DNA from: a virus | Virus record (IMG/VR): IMGVR_UViG_3300041407_000173 | Location: 1-26,763 of that record | DNA length: 26,763 nucleotides | Strand: one strand, 5' to 3' | Shown here: positions 5,728-15,200 of the stretch, one piece after another | How the letters are laid out: each line of letters starts with the position of its first letter | Position numbering within the stretch: position 1 is the first letter of the stretch | The notes under the pieces: model-generated | Told to the model about the DNA's origin: nothing | Databases searched by the model: none | What the model saw: only the letters and a program-made list of their open reading frames with translations | Program-made: the position numbers and the translations under genes

Positions 5728-8700
5728 TTACCCCAGATAGCCGAGCCGGACACGCAGCACGTTGTTGGCGTCGTAGACGGAGACGTTCAGCGAATTGATC
5801 ACCAGCCGCCCCTGGCCGGGGACGATGCCGTTGATCTCCAGCGTCCCGTCCTTGTTAAGAATCCAGCCTTGCTGGCCGGCGATGTAGTTGGTCGAGCTGA
5901 TGTAGCTGCCGATCTTGGCGTTGGTGATGGTGCCATCCGCGATAAACGCCGAGTTCATGAACACCTGGCCACCCTGCACCGCAAACGGAACCGAGATGGC
6001 GCCGCCGGCGATGGTGTTGACGATGGCGAAGCGATCAGCACTCACCAGGAACTGGCTTTGCAGACCGGCGCCGGTGTTCTCGATGCCCAAGCCGATGCCG
6101 GCGGCGACGTACTGCCCGCCCGCGGTGATCTGCATCTTCACAGACCACATCGTGGAGAGTTTGCCGTTGTTGTTAGCGAAGGCGGTCGAGGTTTCCTGAA
6201 TGGCGGCTGTGTTCTCGCCGACCTTCACGTTGACCTGAGTGATCGCCGTAGCGGTGGCTTCCTTGTCCGTCGCGACCGTCTGGCGCAGGTCGATGACATT
6301 GGCTTCGTTCTCGCCGACTGCGGCGGTCAGAGTGGTGATCTTCTGCGCGCTGGCAAGATTCTCCGACGCCCTCACCTTCTCTTCCGAAGCGATCGCCGCG
6401 GTGCTGGTCCAACCTTTAAAGGCATCCGCCAGATCCCCGCTTCCATCGTCCTCGCGAGATGCCGCCTGCAGCGCGTGGAACGCTGTCGCCTGCGCAGTGA
6501 GTTCACCATCGAGCTCGGTGATGTCAACCGTGTTAGTGGCCACCTGCTGAGCCAACCCATTTGCAGTTTCAACCGACTGCCCCACGTCCAGCCAGTAGGT
6601 GGCATTCGGTGGCGGCGTGTTGATCGGCACCGGCCCCTTGGCCTGATAGAGCAACTGACCGGAACGCACAATCGCGTTCTTGATGTAGGTTTTGGTCGGG
6701 TCGTAGCTTTCATCCAGCGCATCGATCTGCGTTTGAAGCCCCGGAATTTTTTCGATCTCGTCCAGCAGGTCCTGGCCGAGCTCCGTCTCGGTGATCTGGC
6801 CGGCGATCATCTCAAGGATGTCCGCTGCGTTGGCGCTGGACTGACCCTGCACGCCGATACCAATTGGATACCACAGACCGATGTTACCGATCCGGTCCAC
6901 CAGGCGCGCCCAGAAGTAAAGGGTCACGCCTGCGGCCAGGCCGAGCATCGAGAAATCGCTTTGCGGGTACGACAGGTCGGTTAGCTTGGTTGCAGCTTCC
7001 AAACTGGTCGATGGCCCGCACCAGATCTCTGTCCGCTGCGTGTCCTCGGCACCCGGCGGAAAGCCCCATTTGAGGTAGATACCGAACAGCAGCGGCGTGG
7101 CCGTCAGGAACGACACCGCCGGCGGCAGACCTTCCTTCCCCTTGAGGTTGGTCAGGATCGAGTTGCGCCAGATCGACGAGATGTCGAAGGCACTCACCGC
7201 TCGGACGCGGGCCACATAGGCGCCAGCGTAGATGCCCACCACGTCGACACTGGTCATCCCAGTCCGCTGCAGCTTGATCCAGTTGCCGCTGTCCTTGCGC
7301 CACTCCACGTCGTAGCCGACTGCCCCAGCCACCGCTGGCCAGGTGATGGTCATCGTTGCCACGGCGATGCCCTGGGACACGACCGAGTTCGACGTGACGG
7401 TAACGCTGGCTGGGGCCGGAACGACGGTGATCGGAATCACGCTGATCGGCCGCTCTTCCAGACGGGCGCCAGTGTCGATGTAGGCGAACTTGCTTGGGTC
7501 GTACTGCAACGCACTGATTTCGAAGTCGCCCTCAGTCGTGCGCTTGGTCCGCAGTACGCGATAGAGCGGGATCGCCAAATCATCAGCGTCTAATGCCCAT
7601 TGCAATTGTGGCAGCGGTGGCTCGCTGTAATTGGTGGTGACGGTCACAGCGCGGCCGTTCACGCTCTGCACGGTGCGACCTTCGGCCCGCCCACCCGGCA
7701 GGTTGATAATCAGACGATCACCAGCCTTGGCTTGGGTGTCACGGTCCAGCGTCACGACACGACCAGCAACAGCAGAGATGCGTCCGCCGACTTCGCGCCC
7801 CGCCAGCAGCGAGTCAGCCACAGGAATGATGTGGCCCGGGAGCGGGATCACCCCCTCCATGCCGGTCTTGAATGAAATGGTACGGTCCTGATTATTGCTG
7901 AGGATCGCCCACTTGCCGCGTCGCTGGGCTTCCGACGCGCGGGTGCAGCCAATGGCACTCAGCTCGGTAGGCTTGTCGCCCATGCGGCGCTGAAGGTCCA
8001 GGTCCGCGAACGGAATGACGTCGGTGTCGTAGTTGTTCGCCGGGTTGTCGTAGCTGACCAGAGCACGGGTGTAGCGGGTCTTCGCCGAGGCGCTGCCATA
8101 CGAGAACTTCCCGTCGATGACATTGGCCCGGGTGAAGACGTAATCGAAGTCCTGCGCGCGCGGCATGTCCGCCTGCATCACCAACTGGCCCTGAGCCCAG
8201 TAGGTCATGCCCCGGTAGATGCCGGCGATATCGCGCAGCAGCGACCAAGCATCCGCCTTGCCCTGCAGGTTCATGTCGCAGAGGAAGCGAGGCTCTACGC
8301 CGCCAAGGCCATTCGGCACCAGCTGGTCGGCATATTGCGCAATCCGATAGAGCTCCCACTTGTCGACCATGAACGACTTGATGCGCTTGCCCAGGCCGAA
8401 GCGGTCTTCAGTGCAAACGCCGTACGTGATCCAGGCCGGGTTATTGGTCCAGGCCTGCTTCATGGAACCGTCCCAAGTCCCGGTGTAGGTCCTGGAAATC
8501 GGGTCGTAGTTGCTCGGCACCTGCCACCTGCGTGCACGACATTTCACGGTGACGGCTGGAATGTTGGTGAACTGCTCGGCATCAAATTCGATGTAGAGCA
8601 GCGCGGTGTTTGGGTACCGAAGCTTGGCGTCGATCACCTCGGTGTAACCGGCGATCAGCATCGTATCGGCGATCTTGTTGCTGTTCTGGTTCGGCGTCAG

Positions 8701-9285
8701 GCGACGGACGCGGATCTGCCAGCCAGTGGTGGCGTCCGGCAAGTTGATGCGGGGCGAGCGTTCGTAACGCGTGGTGGTCTTGCCATCCACGGCGTCGACC
8801 AGCACCTGCTGATAGGCGCCGCCGTCGGTGGCCACATCAATGGCGTAGTCGATTCGGTACCCGCCAATGTTGCCTTCATCATCCTGACGCTGCAGTGCAG
8901 GCCAAGCCAGGCGCACGCGCACGGCTGAAAGCTGAATGTTGGTGATCGAGCGAACCCATGGCGCGTCGCTGCGTAGCTCGACGTTGAGCGTGGTTTCGTT
9001 TTCGACCGAGGGAATACCAGGGATATAGGTTTGGTCGACGGAACCCGAGCGCCAGTCCCACTTCACATTAGGGAAGTTGTAGTTACCGCTCGCGTCCCGG
9101 ATCGGGGTGTTGTCCAGATAGATGTCGTAATCGGTTGGGACTTCGTCGAACTCGCCCTCGCCCACGGCGATAAGCAGCTTGGCCAGGTTGGTCGAGCGCA
9201 GGCTATCGCCGGCCTCGGTCGGTGATTTTGGTTTGCTCTCCCCGCCCTTCGCGCCGTGGATGTCGATCTTCTTTGCTGCGCCCAT
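5728..9285 (-). CDS. Central tail fibre / host specificity protein J
   Basis: At 1185 residues it is close to lambda J (1132). The N-terminal part (LAKLLIAVGEGEFDEVPTDY, VKWDWRSGSVDQTYIPGIPS) is characteristic of the J family, and the middle contains the tip-attachment (phage-tail_3-like) region. A fibronectin type III-like module spans roughly residues 625-715 (VTVTSNSVVSQ, YDVEWRKDSGNW, YVARVRAVSAF). From about residue 840 there is a helical, coiled-coil-prone segment (EMIAGQITETELGQDLLDEI). The C-terminal portion resembles the DUF1983 region found at the end of J homologues. J forms the distal tail tip and usually contacts the receptor. GGAGGA lies 4 bases before the ATG. A terminator-like hairpin with an eight-T tract stands directly upstream. 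Confidence 0.92.
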   Translation of the reverse strand: MGAAKKIDIHGAKGGESKPKSPTEAGDSLRSTNLAKLLIAVGEGEFDEVPTDYDIYLDNTPIRDASGNYNFPNVKWDWRSGSVDQTYIPGIPSVENETTLNVELRSDAPWVRSITNIQLSAVRVRLAWPALQRQDDEGNIGGYRIDYAIDVATDGGAYQQVLVDAVDGKTTTRYERSPRINLPDATTGWQIRVRRLTPNQNSNKIADTMLIAGYTEVIDAKLRYPNTALLYIEFDAEQFTNIPAVTVKCRARRWQVPSNYDPISRTYTGTWDGSMKQAWTNNPAWITYGVCTEDRFGLGKRIKSFMVDKWELYRIAQYADQLVPNGLGGVEPRFLCDMNLQGKADAWSLLRDIAGIYRGMTYWAQGQLVMQADMPRAQDFDYVFTRANVIDGKFSYGSASAKTRYTRALVSYDNPANNYDTDVIPFADLDLQRRMGDKPTELSAIGCTRASEAQRRGKWAILSNNQDRTISFKTGMEGVIPLPGHIIPVADSLLAGREVGGRISAVAGRVVTLDRDTQAKAGDRLIINLPGGRAEGRTVQSVNGRAVTVTTNYSEPPLPQLQWALDADDLAIPLYRVLRTKRTTEGDFEISALQYDPSKFAYIDTGARLEERPISVIPITVVPAPASVTVTSNSVVSQGIAVATMTITWPAVAGAVGYDVEWRKDSGNWIKLQRTGMTSVDVVGIYAGAYVARVRAVSAFDISSIWRNSILTNLKGKEGLPPAVSFLTATPLLFGIYLKWGFPPGAEDTQRTEIWCGPSTSLEAATKLTDLSYPQSDFSMLGLAAGVTLYFWARLVDRIGNIGLWYPIGIGVQGQSSANAADILEMIAGQITETELGQDLLDEIEKIPGLQTQIDALDESYDPTKTYIKNAIVRSGQLLYQAKGPVPINTPPPNATYWLDVGQSVETANGLAQQVATNTVDITELDGELTAQATAFHALQAASREDDGSGDLADAFKGWTSTAAIASEEKVRASENLASAQKITTLTAAVGENEANVIDLRQTVATDKEATATAITQVNVKVGENTAAIQETSTAFANNNGKLSTMWSVKMQITAGGQYVAAGIGLGIENTGAGLQSQFLVSADRFAIVNTIAGGAISVPFAVQGGQVFMNSAFIADGTITNAKIGSYISSTNYIAGQQGWILNKDGTLEINGIVPGQGRLVINSLNVSVYDANNVLRVRLGYLG

Positions 9286-9300
9286 GCTTTCCTCCAGGCG

Positions 9301-9323
9301 AAAAAAAACCGCCTCATGGGCGG
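9301..9323 (-). terminator. Intrinsic terminator between I and J
   Basis: CCGCC (9309-9313) pairs with GGCGG (9319-9323) around a 5-base loop. On the minus strand it is followed by eight Ts (9308-9301). The GGAGGA of J begins about 5 bases after the T-tract. It overlaps no coding sequence and lies between the I stop and the J start. Confidence 0.75.
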
Positions 9324-9342
9324 CCTACTTGCTGCGTGCGGT

Positions 9343-9933
9343 TTACGCTTTGTCTTCGGCAAGGATCGATGCGGAAATGATCATGCCGCCCCACCGGCGT
9401 TCGCCAATGCAGATCGGTACCGGGTTGCCGCTGGCTGTGGTGTTTTTGGCGGAGCCGAAGGCATACGACGGCGAGTTTTCAGGGGATGCACTCTGCTTCA
9501 GGCCGGACGCTTGAGGGCTGAGCATTTGAACGACGCCGCCGATAGCAAGCGCTGCCCCCATTTGGACCGCCCAAGGCTGTCCAAAGTAGGTCCCAGCCAC
9601 CACGAGCACTGCTCCAATGATGGTTTGAAGTAACCCGGCTCGCTTACTGCCTGAGATCACCGGGACGATTCGAATTTCTTGGGTACCGCCCAGGGCAAAA
9701 TCCTTCTCCGGCACGTTTTTGCGATTGCGAAATATCGCAAAACGTATGCCCCTCCGCTCAAGATCCTTGATAGCCGCCTCGAACCCAGCCAGCGTGCACT
9801 TCAAGGCCTTGAATGCCTCTCCCACCGATTTGCTCCCGAGTTCCCTGTAGTGAACTCGACCGAAAAGCTTGATGAGCGGACCCGAAAGCAAAATGGTGGT
9901 CATTGACTGATTAGTGCTGGTAATCGCTGTCAC
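9343..9933 (-). CDS. Tail assembly protein I-like
   Basis: The 196-residue protein corresponds to lambda gpI, needed for assembly of the tail tip. Visible hallmarks are TILLSGPLIKLFGRVHY near the N terminus, a stretch LERRGIRFAIFRNRKNV, a hydrophobic Gly/Ala helix pair (IIGAVLVVAGTYFG, MGAALAIGGVVQMLSPQ) and a C-terminal tail with GNPVPICIGERRWGG. The start is placed at the GTG (9931-9933) because TGGAGA lies 7 bases before it, matching the spacing of the linkers before J and SleB; the in-frame ATG four codons upstream is itself part of that Shine-Dalgarno sequence. A lipoprotein gene and a terminator separate it from K, an unusual break in the normally tight K-I pair. Confidence 0.85.
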   Translation of the reverse strand: MTAITSTNQSMTTILLSGPLIKLFGRVHYRELGSKSVGEAFKALKCTLAGFEAAIKDLERRGIRFAIFRNRKNVPEKDFALGGTQEIRIVPVISGSKRAGLLQTIIGAVLVVAGTYFGQPWAVQMGAALAIGGVVQMLSPQASGLKQSASPENSPSYAFGSAKNTTASGNPVPICIGERRWGGMIISASILAEDKA

Positions 9934-9949
9934 AGGTTTCTCCATTCGT

Positions 9950-9970
9950 AAAAAAACCGCCCTGAGGCGG
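9950..9970 (-). terminator. Intrinsic terminator after the K-I lipoprotein gene
   Basis: CCGCC (9957-9961) pairs with GGCGG (9966-9970) around a CTGA loop. On the minus strand it is followed by seven Ts (9956-9950). It lies 7 bases past the lipoprotein stop and only a few bases before the ribosome binding site of gene I. On the plus strand the stem leads into TTTCCTTT, so weak termination in the other direction is possible. Confidence 0.75.
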
Positions 9971-9976
9971 TTTCCT

Positions 9977-10375
9977 TTAAAACGATGTTGGTGATAAATC
10001 CATGCTCATCGCAGAGTCGATGGATATTCGGAAACGCTTTGTGCTCCCCTGCTGGATGCTGGCCTCTCGCTCTTTCAGGCCGCTGCCACATGCTGACGCT
10101 GAAATGATGTGATCACCTGCGGGGACGAAAAACTTCGCTGTTTCTCCCGATCCTATTTCGGCTGATTTCCTGCCATCGATGCTTACTATCGTATTGCAGC
10201 CACCACCAACAAATCCAGTATCCCGGGTCACTATCAGAATCGACTGACCGCTGATTGGCTGCTGATATGAGAACAGTCTTGCCGGCGGCACTGGGTCGGC
10301 TTCGCTAGATGGCGTGGGCGATGTAGCACACCCCGCCAACAACGCAATAGCCAACGCTCCTACGAATAATTTCAT
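9977..10375 (-). CDS. Lipoprotein inserted between tail genes K and I
   Basis: The 132-residue product begins MKLFVGALAIALLAGC, a clear signal with lipobox LLAGC and Cys16 as the acceptor. A Pro/Ser-rich linker (TSPTPSSEADPVPPAR) is followed by a compact beta domain (SILIVTRDTGFVGGGCNTIV, FFVPAGDHIISASACGSG, FRISIDS), a pattern seen in small bacterial periplasmic lipoproteins with a PEGA/DUF2846-like feel. The ATG at 10373-10375 is preferred over a GTG three codons earlier because AGGAG overlaps that GTG. Lambda has no gene at this position. Its own terminator follows, so it has the layout of a moron. An envelope function such as blocking superinfection is plausible but not shown. Confidence 0.8.
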   Translation of the reverse strand: MKLFVGALAIALLAGCATSPTPSSEADPVPPARLFSYQQPISGQSILIVTRDTGFVGGGCNTIVSIDGRKSAEIGSGETAKFFVPAGDHIISASACGSGLKEREASIQQGSTKRFRISIDSAMSMDLSPTSF

Positions 10376-10408
10376 GCAGGTCACTCCTGTGGAAAGGTGC
10401 CAACCATA

Positions 10409-11164
10409 TCACCGAGCATCTCGATGACGCAGCACCAGGCGTGTGCGCTGTAGCCACGGACCGCCGAAGACGATGATCTCGCTCGGCCGACCGTATAGGT
10501 GATGAAGCAAGAAAGGCCCAGGGCCGAACGTCGCTGCATCCTCGCCGACCAAATTCGGATCGGAGCCGAGGAATATCCCCGCATGGTTCGGGTGAACTGT
10601 CCGCCCTACTTCCATCACTACCATGTCGCCGCGCTGCGGCTGATCGACTCGATAGAAGCCGGCCGCCTCGTAGTTCGCCTCGTAAAGACTGGTGTTGTCG
10701 ATGCTTTCCCACCAACCATCAGAGCGCTTGAAGGCTTCGAACTCCAGCCCCCTCTCGCGCTTGTACCAGTCAGCGCAGACCTGCCAGCAATCCCAGGCAC
10801 CATGCACGAACGGGCGCTTGAGCAAAGGCGTCTCGCCGGAAGGCATGACTGTGCGCAAATCACCCTCTGGCCAACTCAGGATGTGCCACGGCATCGCGGT
10901 TGCTTCGCACATGGCCAAGTCGCGCGGTGAAGGCCTGCTGGTTGCGTCCGGGTGCGAATGGACGATGCCGATTACTTCGCCGATATCTTCCGCCGCAGCA
11001 TAATCTTCAGGGTCAATTCGGAATTCCTCGTTGGGTTCCGATGCGATGTTTCGACATGGGTAATACTGCTGTTTGCGCCCAATTCCCAGCAGCAGGCCGC
11101 AGCACTCCTTCGGGTACTCGGCCGCCGCGTGTGCCTGAATGGCGTTCAAAATGTGCTTACGCAT
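10409..11164 (-). CDS. Tail assembly protein K-like (JAMM plus NlpC/P60)
   Basis: The 251-residue protein combines two peptidase-like domains, as in lambda gpK. The N-terminal Mov34/JAMM domain has Glu20, then H69-S-H71-P and Asp82 (HSHPDATSRPSPRD), all the usual zinc ligands. The C-terminal NlpC/P60 domain has the nucleophile Cys126 in GAWDCWQVCADWY and His194 in HPNHAGIF. Such proteins are needed for tail tip assembly and may open peptidoglycan during DNA entry. The ATG follows AGGAGCTGACC and begins 2 bases after the L stop. All core catalytic residues are present, so activity is likely. Confidence 0.9.
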   Translation of the reverse strand: MRKHILNAIQAHAAAEYPKECCGLLLGIGRKQQYYPCRNIASEPNEEFRIDPEDYAAAEDIGEVIGIVHSHPDATSRPSPRDLAMCEATAMPWHILSWPEGDLRTVMPSGETPLLKRPFVHGAWDCWQVCADWYKRERGLEFEAFKRSDGWWESIDNTSLYEANYEAAGFYRVDQPQRGDMVVMEVGRTVHPNHAGIFLGSDPNLVGEDAATFGPGPFLLHHLYGRPSEIIVFGGPWLQRTRLVLRHRDAR

Positions 11165-11166
11165 GG

Positions 11167-11916
11167 TCAGCTCCTGGCAATCAGAGATACGGCCGAGAAG
11201 CCGCCGAATGGCAATGGGTTGCCCTCACTGAAGCGCGGGAAACAACCCCGGCCCAATGTGGCGTCACACTCATCCAGCTCAGGGTTATCGGTGATAACCC
11301 CGTCTTTGGTGACGTATGGCCCGGTGTAGCCGCAGTTCGGCCCGCGATAGCCGCCAGTGAGGCACCAGTGGCACAAGGTTGTAGCCTGGCGGCCGATTGA
11401 CTCACCGCCCACGTCACCCGGGCTGGCAAGCTCCCAACTGACTGTCTCCCCGTCCTCGTTCGTTTTCTGGTCGATGTACCAGACCTCAATCGTCTCTTGG
11501 GTTGGGTCTGCCGTGGGATTCCCACTCGGGAAATTCTCCGCATCCAGATACGTGCCAAGGGTGTGGCGCATGGTCAACTTGAACTCGAGCAGATCGTCAA
11601 ACGCCAGACATAGCGCAGTGATGCGCCCGTTGACGTTGCCGACCGACAGCGTTGGCCGTACTGCGGTGCCATCACCGTTGGCCTCAATGCCGTCGATCTG
11701 CATGGGCCAGGCGCCATACTCGTTGCCCTGAAACCAGATCGGCTTCGCGGGCAGCTGGTCAGCATCCGAACCGGCAGCGATCAACTCTTCAGGCGTATGC
11801 GGGATGGCATGCCCGTGGAAGCGCAGCACGTCCGCCCCGTAGTCCGAGCCGTCCAATTCAAAGAGCAGCACTTCGCTGCCAGGCTCAAGCACCTGGATGT
11901 CACTAATCAGCGGCAT
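11167..11916 (-). CDS. Minor tail protein L-like, probable Fe-S cluster protein
   Basis: The 249-residue protein matches lambda gpL in size, position and cysteine layout. Lambda gpL binds a 4Fe-4S cluster in its C-terminal domain. Here six cysteines are present, at residues 103, 182, 185, 195, 217 and 225, and the last five cluster in LCHWCLTGGYRGPNCGYTG and CDATLGRGCFPRF. Three of these (195, 217, 225) plus 182 or 185 are the expected ligands. The N-terminal domain includes FELDGSDYGADVLRFHGH. The protein joins the tail tip to the tube. AAGGGG lies before the ATG. The cluster itself is inferred from the family. Confidence 0.88.
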   Translation of the reverse strand: MPLISDIQVLEPGSEVLLFELDGSDYGADVLRFHGHAIPHTPEELIAAGSDADQLPAKPIWFQGNEYGAWPMQIDGIEANGDGTAVRPTLSVGNVNGRITALCLAFDDLLEFKLTMRHTLGTYLDAENFPSGNPTADPTQETIEVWYIDQKTNEDGETVSWELASPGDVGGESIGRQATTLCHWCLTGGYRGPNCGYTGPYVTKDGVITDNPELDECDATLGRGCFPRFSEGNPLPFGGFSAVSLIARS

Positions 11917-11925
11917 GGTTGCCCC

Positions 11926-12264
11926 TTATGGTTGGAATGCGCGGTCGAAAGTGGCCGTGAGCTTGAATGCGCCCCCGCCCATCGGGGTAGGAACCGGCTT
12001 TTTGCAGGTAAACAACCCCAGCTCACCGAGTGGAGTGGTCCAGAGAAACGCCTTGGCGCCGGCATGCCGATCAAAGAACGCCATGATCTCCAGCACCTTG
12101 GTCTTGGGCCCGGTGTAGGAGATCGGATAGGAGTCCTGTTTGTTGTTCGGCCCGTCGCCAGACTCTTGCTTGTAACCATCACCAAACTGCGCTGTGCGCA
12201 CCCGATAGGTGATATCGGGCGCGTCTCCATTTTGGGTTGGCCAGGTGAAGCGCTCGATCGCCAT
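11926..12264 (-). CDS. Minor tail protein M-like
   Basis: The 112-residue protein resembles lambda gpM, a tail tip component. Visible features are the N-terminal TWPTQNGDAPDITYRVRTAQFGDGYKQ, in which the R.A.FGDGY motif is typical of the family, and LGELGLFTCKKPVP near the C terminus. Its ATG overlaps the tape measure stop by one base (TGATG), with GGGAGA 5 bases before the start, so it is coupled to the tape measure gene. L follows after a 9-base gap. The order H-M-L-K is the same as in lambda. Confidence 0.88.
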   Translation of the reverse strand: MAIERFTWPTQNGDAPDITYRVRTAQFGDGYKQESGDGPNNKQDSYPISYTGPKTKVLEIMAFFDRHAGAKAFLWTTPLGELGLFTCKKPVPTPMGGGAFKLTATFDRAFQP

Positions 12265-15200
12265 CAGACTCTCCCGTTAACGTTGCGGAAGCTAACGCCG
12301 CCGGCACGCCACGATTCGGCCACAGCTCTTTCAGCTGCTGCCTTCATTTGTATTTGAAGGTTCTGCTGGAGTGCTTGCTGATCAATCTGCATGCCCTCCG
12401 AGCTTCTGTCCTGCGTGATCACGCTGACCGGCGCGTTGATGCTGATTGACGAGCTTCCACCGCTACTGCTGATGGCCGCGACGCCGGGCCCTGCACCGGA
12501 AGTCAGCGGAGTGACGCTGCCGCCGTTCGCGCCCGTCATGAGGAATGACCGGCCGCCTTCGTTGTAAAACTCCGGCCCCAGTTCGTTGACCTCGTACAGA
12601 GAGTTGGGGGAGACAGGGCCGCCGGCTGCTCGGTATCCGGAGAAGTCGACGTTGGTGTACCCAGCCTGAGACGCTCCTGCGGCTGACGAAGCAGCACCGG
12701 CAGAGCCGGAGGCCAGCCCGTTACCGCCACCACCAACGAAGTAGTTCGTTGCAGCGCCCACCAAGCTACCCAGCAATGCCGAACTGGCCTGCCGGGTTGC
12801 AATTCGCGCCATGTCGGCCAAGATCGATTTCGCGAAGTCACCGAACGATGCCTTCCCGGTCATGGCGAAGTTGACGATTGAGTCCTCCATGGAGCTGAAG
12901 GCGTTGGTGAACAGGTTTTTCGTCTGCCCGGCAACATCCCGCGCCGACTCCAGGTAGTTCTGCCACGCTGACGACGCGCCCGCACTCCAGTCACCCTGAG
13001 CTGCGGTCATCTCGTCATAGTTGGATTGCACGGTGTCGTGAAGATCCTGCTGGGTGGTTTTCAGCGCGGCCAGCTTCTGGGTGTACTCGTCAAGGCTCAT
13101 GCCTCGCGAGCCGTCGCCGTACTGGTTAGCCAGTTCAAGGCTCTGCTGGTTGAAGCGATCATCGATACCGTTCTGCTGATCCGTCAGGCCCCGCTGTCTG
13201 TCACCCTGACCAAGACCGGAAGCCGCGCGCATACCCTGCTGCCGAAGCGTTTCGACCTGCTGTTGCAGCGCGCTGGTATACGTGCTGACAGCCAGGGTCT
13301 GCTTGCGCAGGCGACCTTCTTCGTTGGTGGCGATGATCGACAGTTCGCTGTCGCTATCCTGCTGCGCCTTGACCATGGCGCTGCGGGCATCGGCGATCTT
13401 CTGATCGATCTGGATGACCTGCGCCGCGGTTGTGCCCTTTTTTGCCTTGGCCGCTTCGAGTGCATCGATTTCCGACTGGTAACTCTGGGCAACCTCTTCC
13501 GACTGTTGCTTCAGCAGACTGACGCGTTGCTCGGTGTAACTGGCCTGAGAGATCACCCCTGCCCGCTGCGATGCTTCGAGCTCCTTGTCCGCGTTTTTGT
13601 AGTAGGCCAGGGTTTCAGCCAATACATTCTTCGCGTTGTTGAAGCTGGTCAGGTCGACGCTACCGGTGGCAGCCTTCGGATCCTTGAATTTGTCGTTGAG
13701 GTTCGCCATGTTCTTGGCGACTGCTGCCGGATCAAGCCGAGAGTCTTTCGGATCTACCTTCCGGATATCATCAAGGCTTTTCTTGTAATCCTTGATCGCC
13801 TCGGCGCGCTTCTGCTCGTTGGTCAGCGAAGACTTGGTGATCGCGTCCACTTTGGACATCGCCACGACTGCGCTTTGCTGTGCCTTGGCCTGCTCGCCGT
13901 CGTACTTGGCAATGTCTGCTTCAGCGGCCTTTTGGTCCTCCAGCATATTCAGCCGGTTGCGGTAGAGGTCGATCATTTCCTGCTTGTTTTGAAACAGGCC
14001 AACGTTCCCAGACTCGGCCCGGGTCAGATCACGCTGAGCCTGCTCAATATCGGAGCCGATGTTGCTGCGACCGATGTTTTTCAGGTTGTCAGCCGCACGC
14101 GCGACAGCGTTGTAACCCTTCTCCCAGAAGCTTAGGTTTTCGAGGATTCTCGGCGTGCGCTCGTTGATGGCGTCCGCATATTGCTCGGTCGCCAGCTTCA
14201 CAGCACCTGCGTGGTCGCCCTGCTCTTCCAGTGCTGCGATCTGCGAGTAAACCGAGGCGGTCAGGTAGTGGTACTGCTCGTTGAGTGCAGCAGATGCCTT
14301 CACCGGGTCGTCGGCAAGCTTCGAGAACTCGGCGACGGTTTCGCTGACAGCCTTACCCGTCGCGTCCTGCATAGAAACGGCGGCCTGGGTGATGCCGGTG
14401 AAACTCTCGCCCGCGATCTTGCCGTTGTCAGCCAGCAGCGCGAGAACAGCAGCAGCTTGGCCAGTGGTACCCACCGTAGCGCTTACCTGCCGGGCCATTT
14501 CGCCCAGTTGACCAGCGCTGACACCGGCGAAACTACCGGTCATCACCAGCGACTTGTTGTATGCGTCTTGCTCCTCGCTGCCTTTGTAATAGGCAACAGC
14601 CAGAGCGCCGACGGCGGCAGTGGCCAGCGCGATCGGGGCAAGGATGGCAAGCAGGCCGGCAGCTGAAGCGCCAGCACCTGCACCCAGCTGAGCGACGGCG
14701 CGCACGCCGCTCCCCCAATCACCGGACGACAACGCGTTGCCGAGCTGAACGACGTTTTCCTGCGCCTGGCGGGTGCCAAGCTTCAGCCGGTCGAAACCGG
14801 TGGCGGTTTTCTCCAGCGCCGCATAATTGCCGTCAATCTTACCCAGGGCCGCGTTGTACTGATCCTGGCTGATCCGGCCTGCGTCGAGGTGTTTGCCCAA
14901 CTGCTCGACTTGGGTTTCGAGCTTGCCCATGGCTGCGCGTGCCGGGTCGATTGCTCCAAGCAGGCTGTTCAGGGCCTTCTGCTCATCCAGTGTCGACTTG
15001 GCCAGGGCCACCTGCTGCTTATCGAGCTGCGCGGTGATCTTGGTGAACTCGGCCTCGCCATAAGCGCCAGTCTTGGTGAGTTTCGCCAGGCTCTCGCGCT
15101 GCTTTGCCAGTTCCTGCGTGGTGGTCGCGCCTTTCGACAACGACTTCTCCAGCGCTTCCATCTCTTTCATTAGGCCAACGGCGGATTGCTCTGCACGCTC

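Noticed and set aside
5869-6984. 371-residue plus-strand ORF opposite J
   Set aside because: Shadow of J with Arg/His-rich composition and no recognisable domain.
13026-14135. 369-residue plus-strand ORF inside the tape measure gene
   Set aside because: It is antisense to a clear tape measure protein, has low-complexity Leu/Arg-rich sequence typical of GC-rich shadow frames, and shows no family resemblance.
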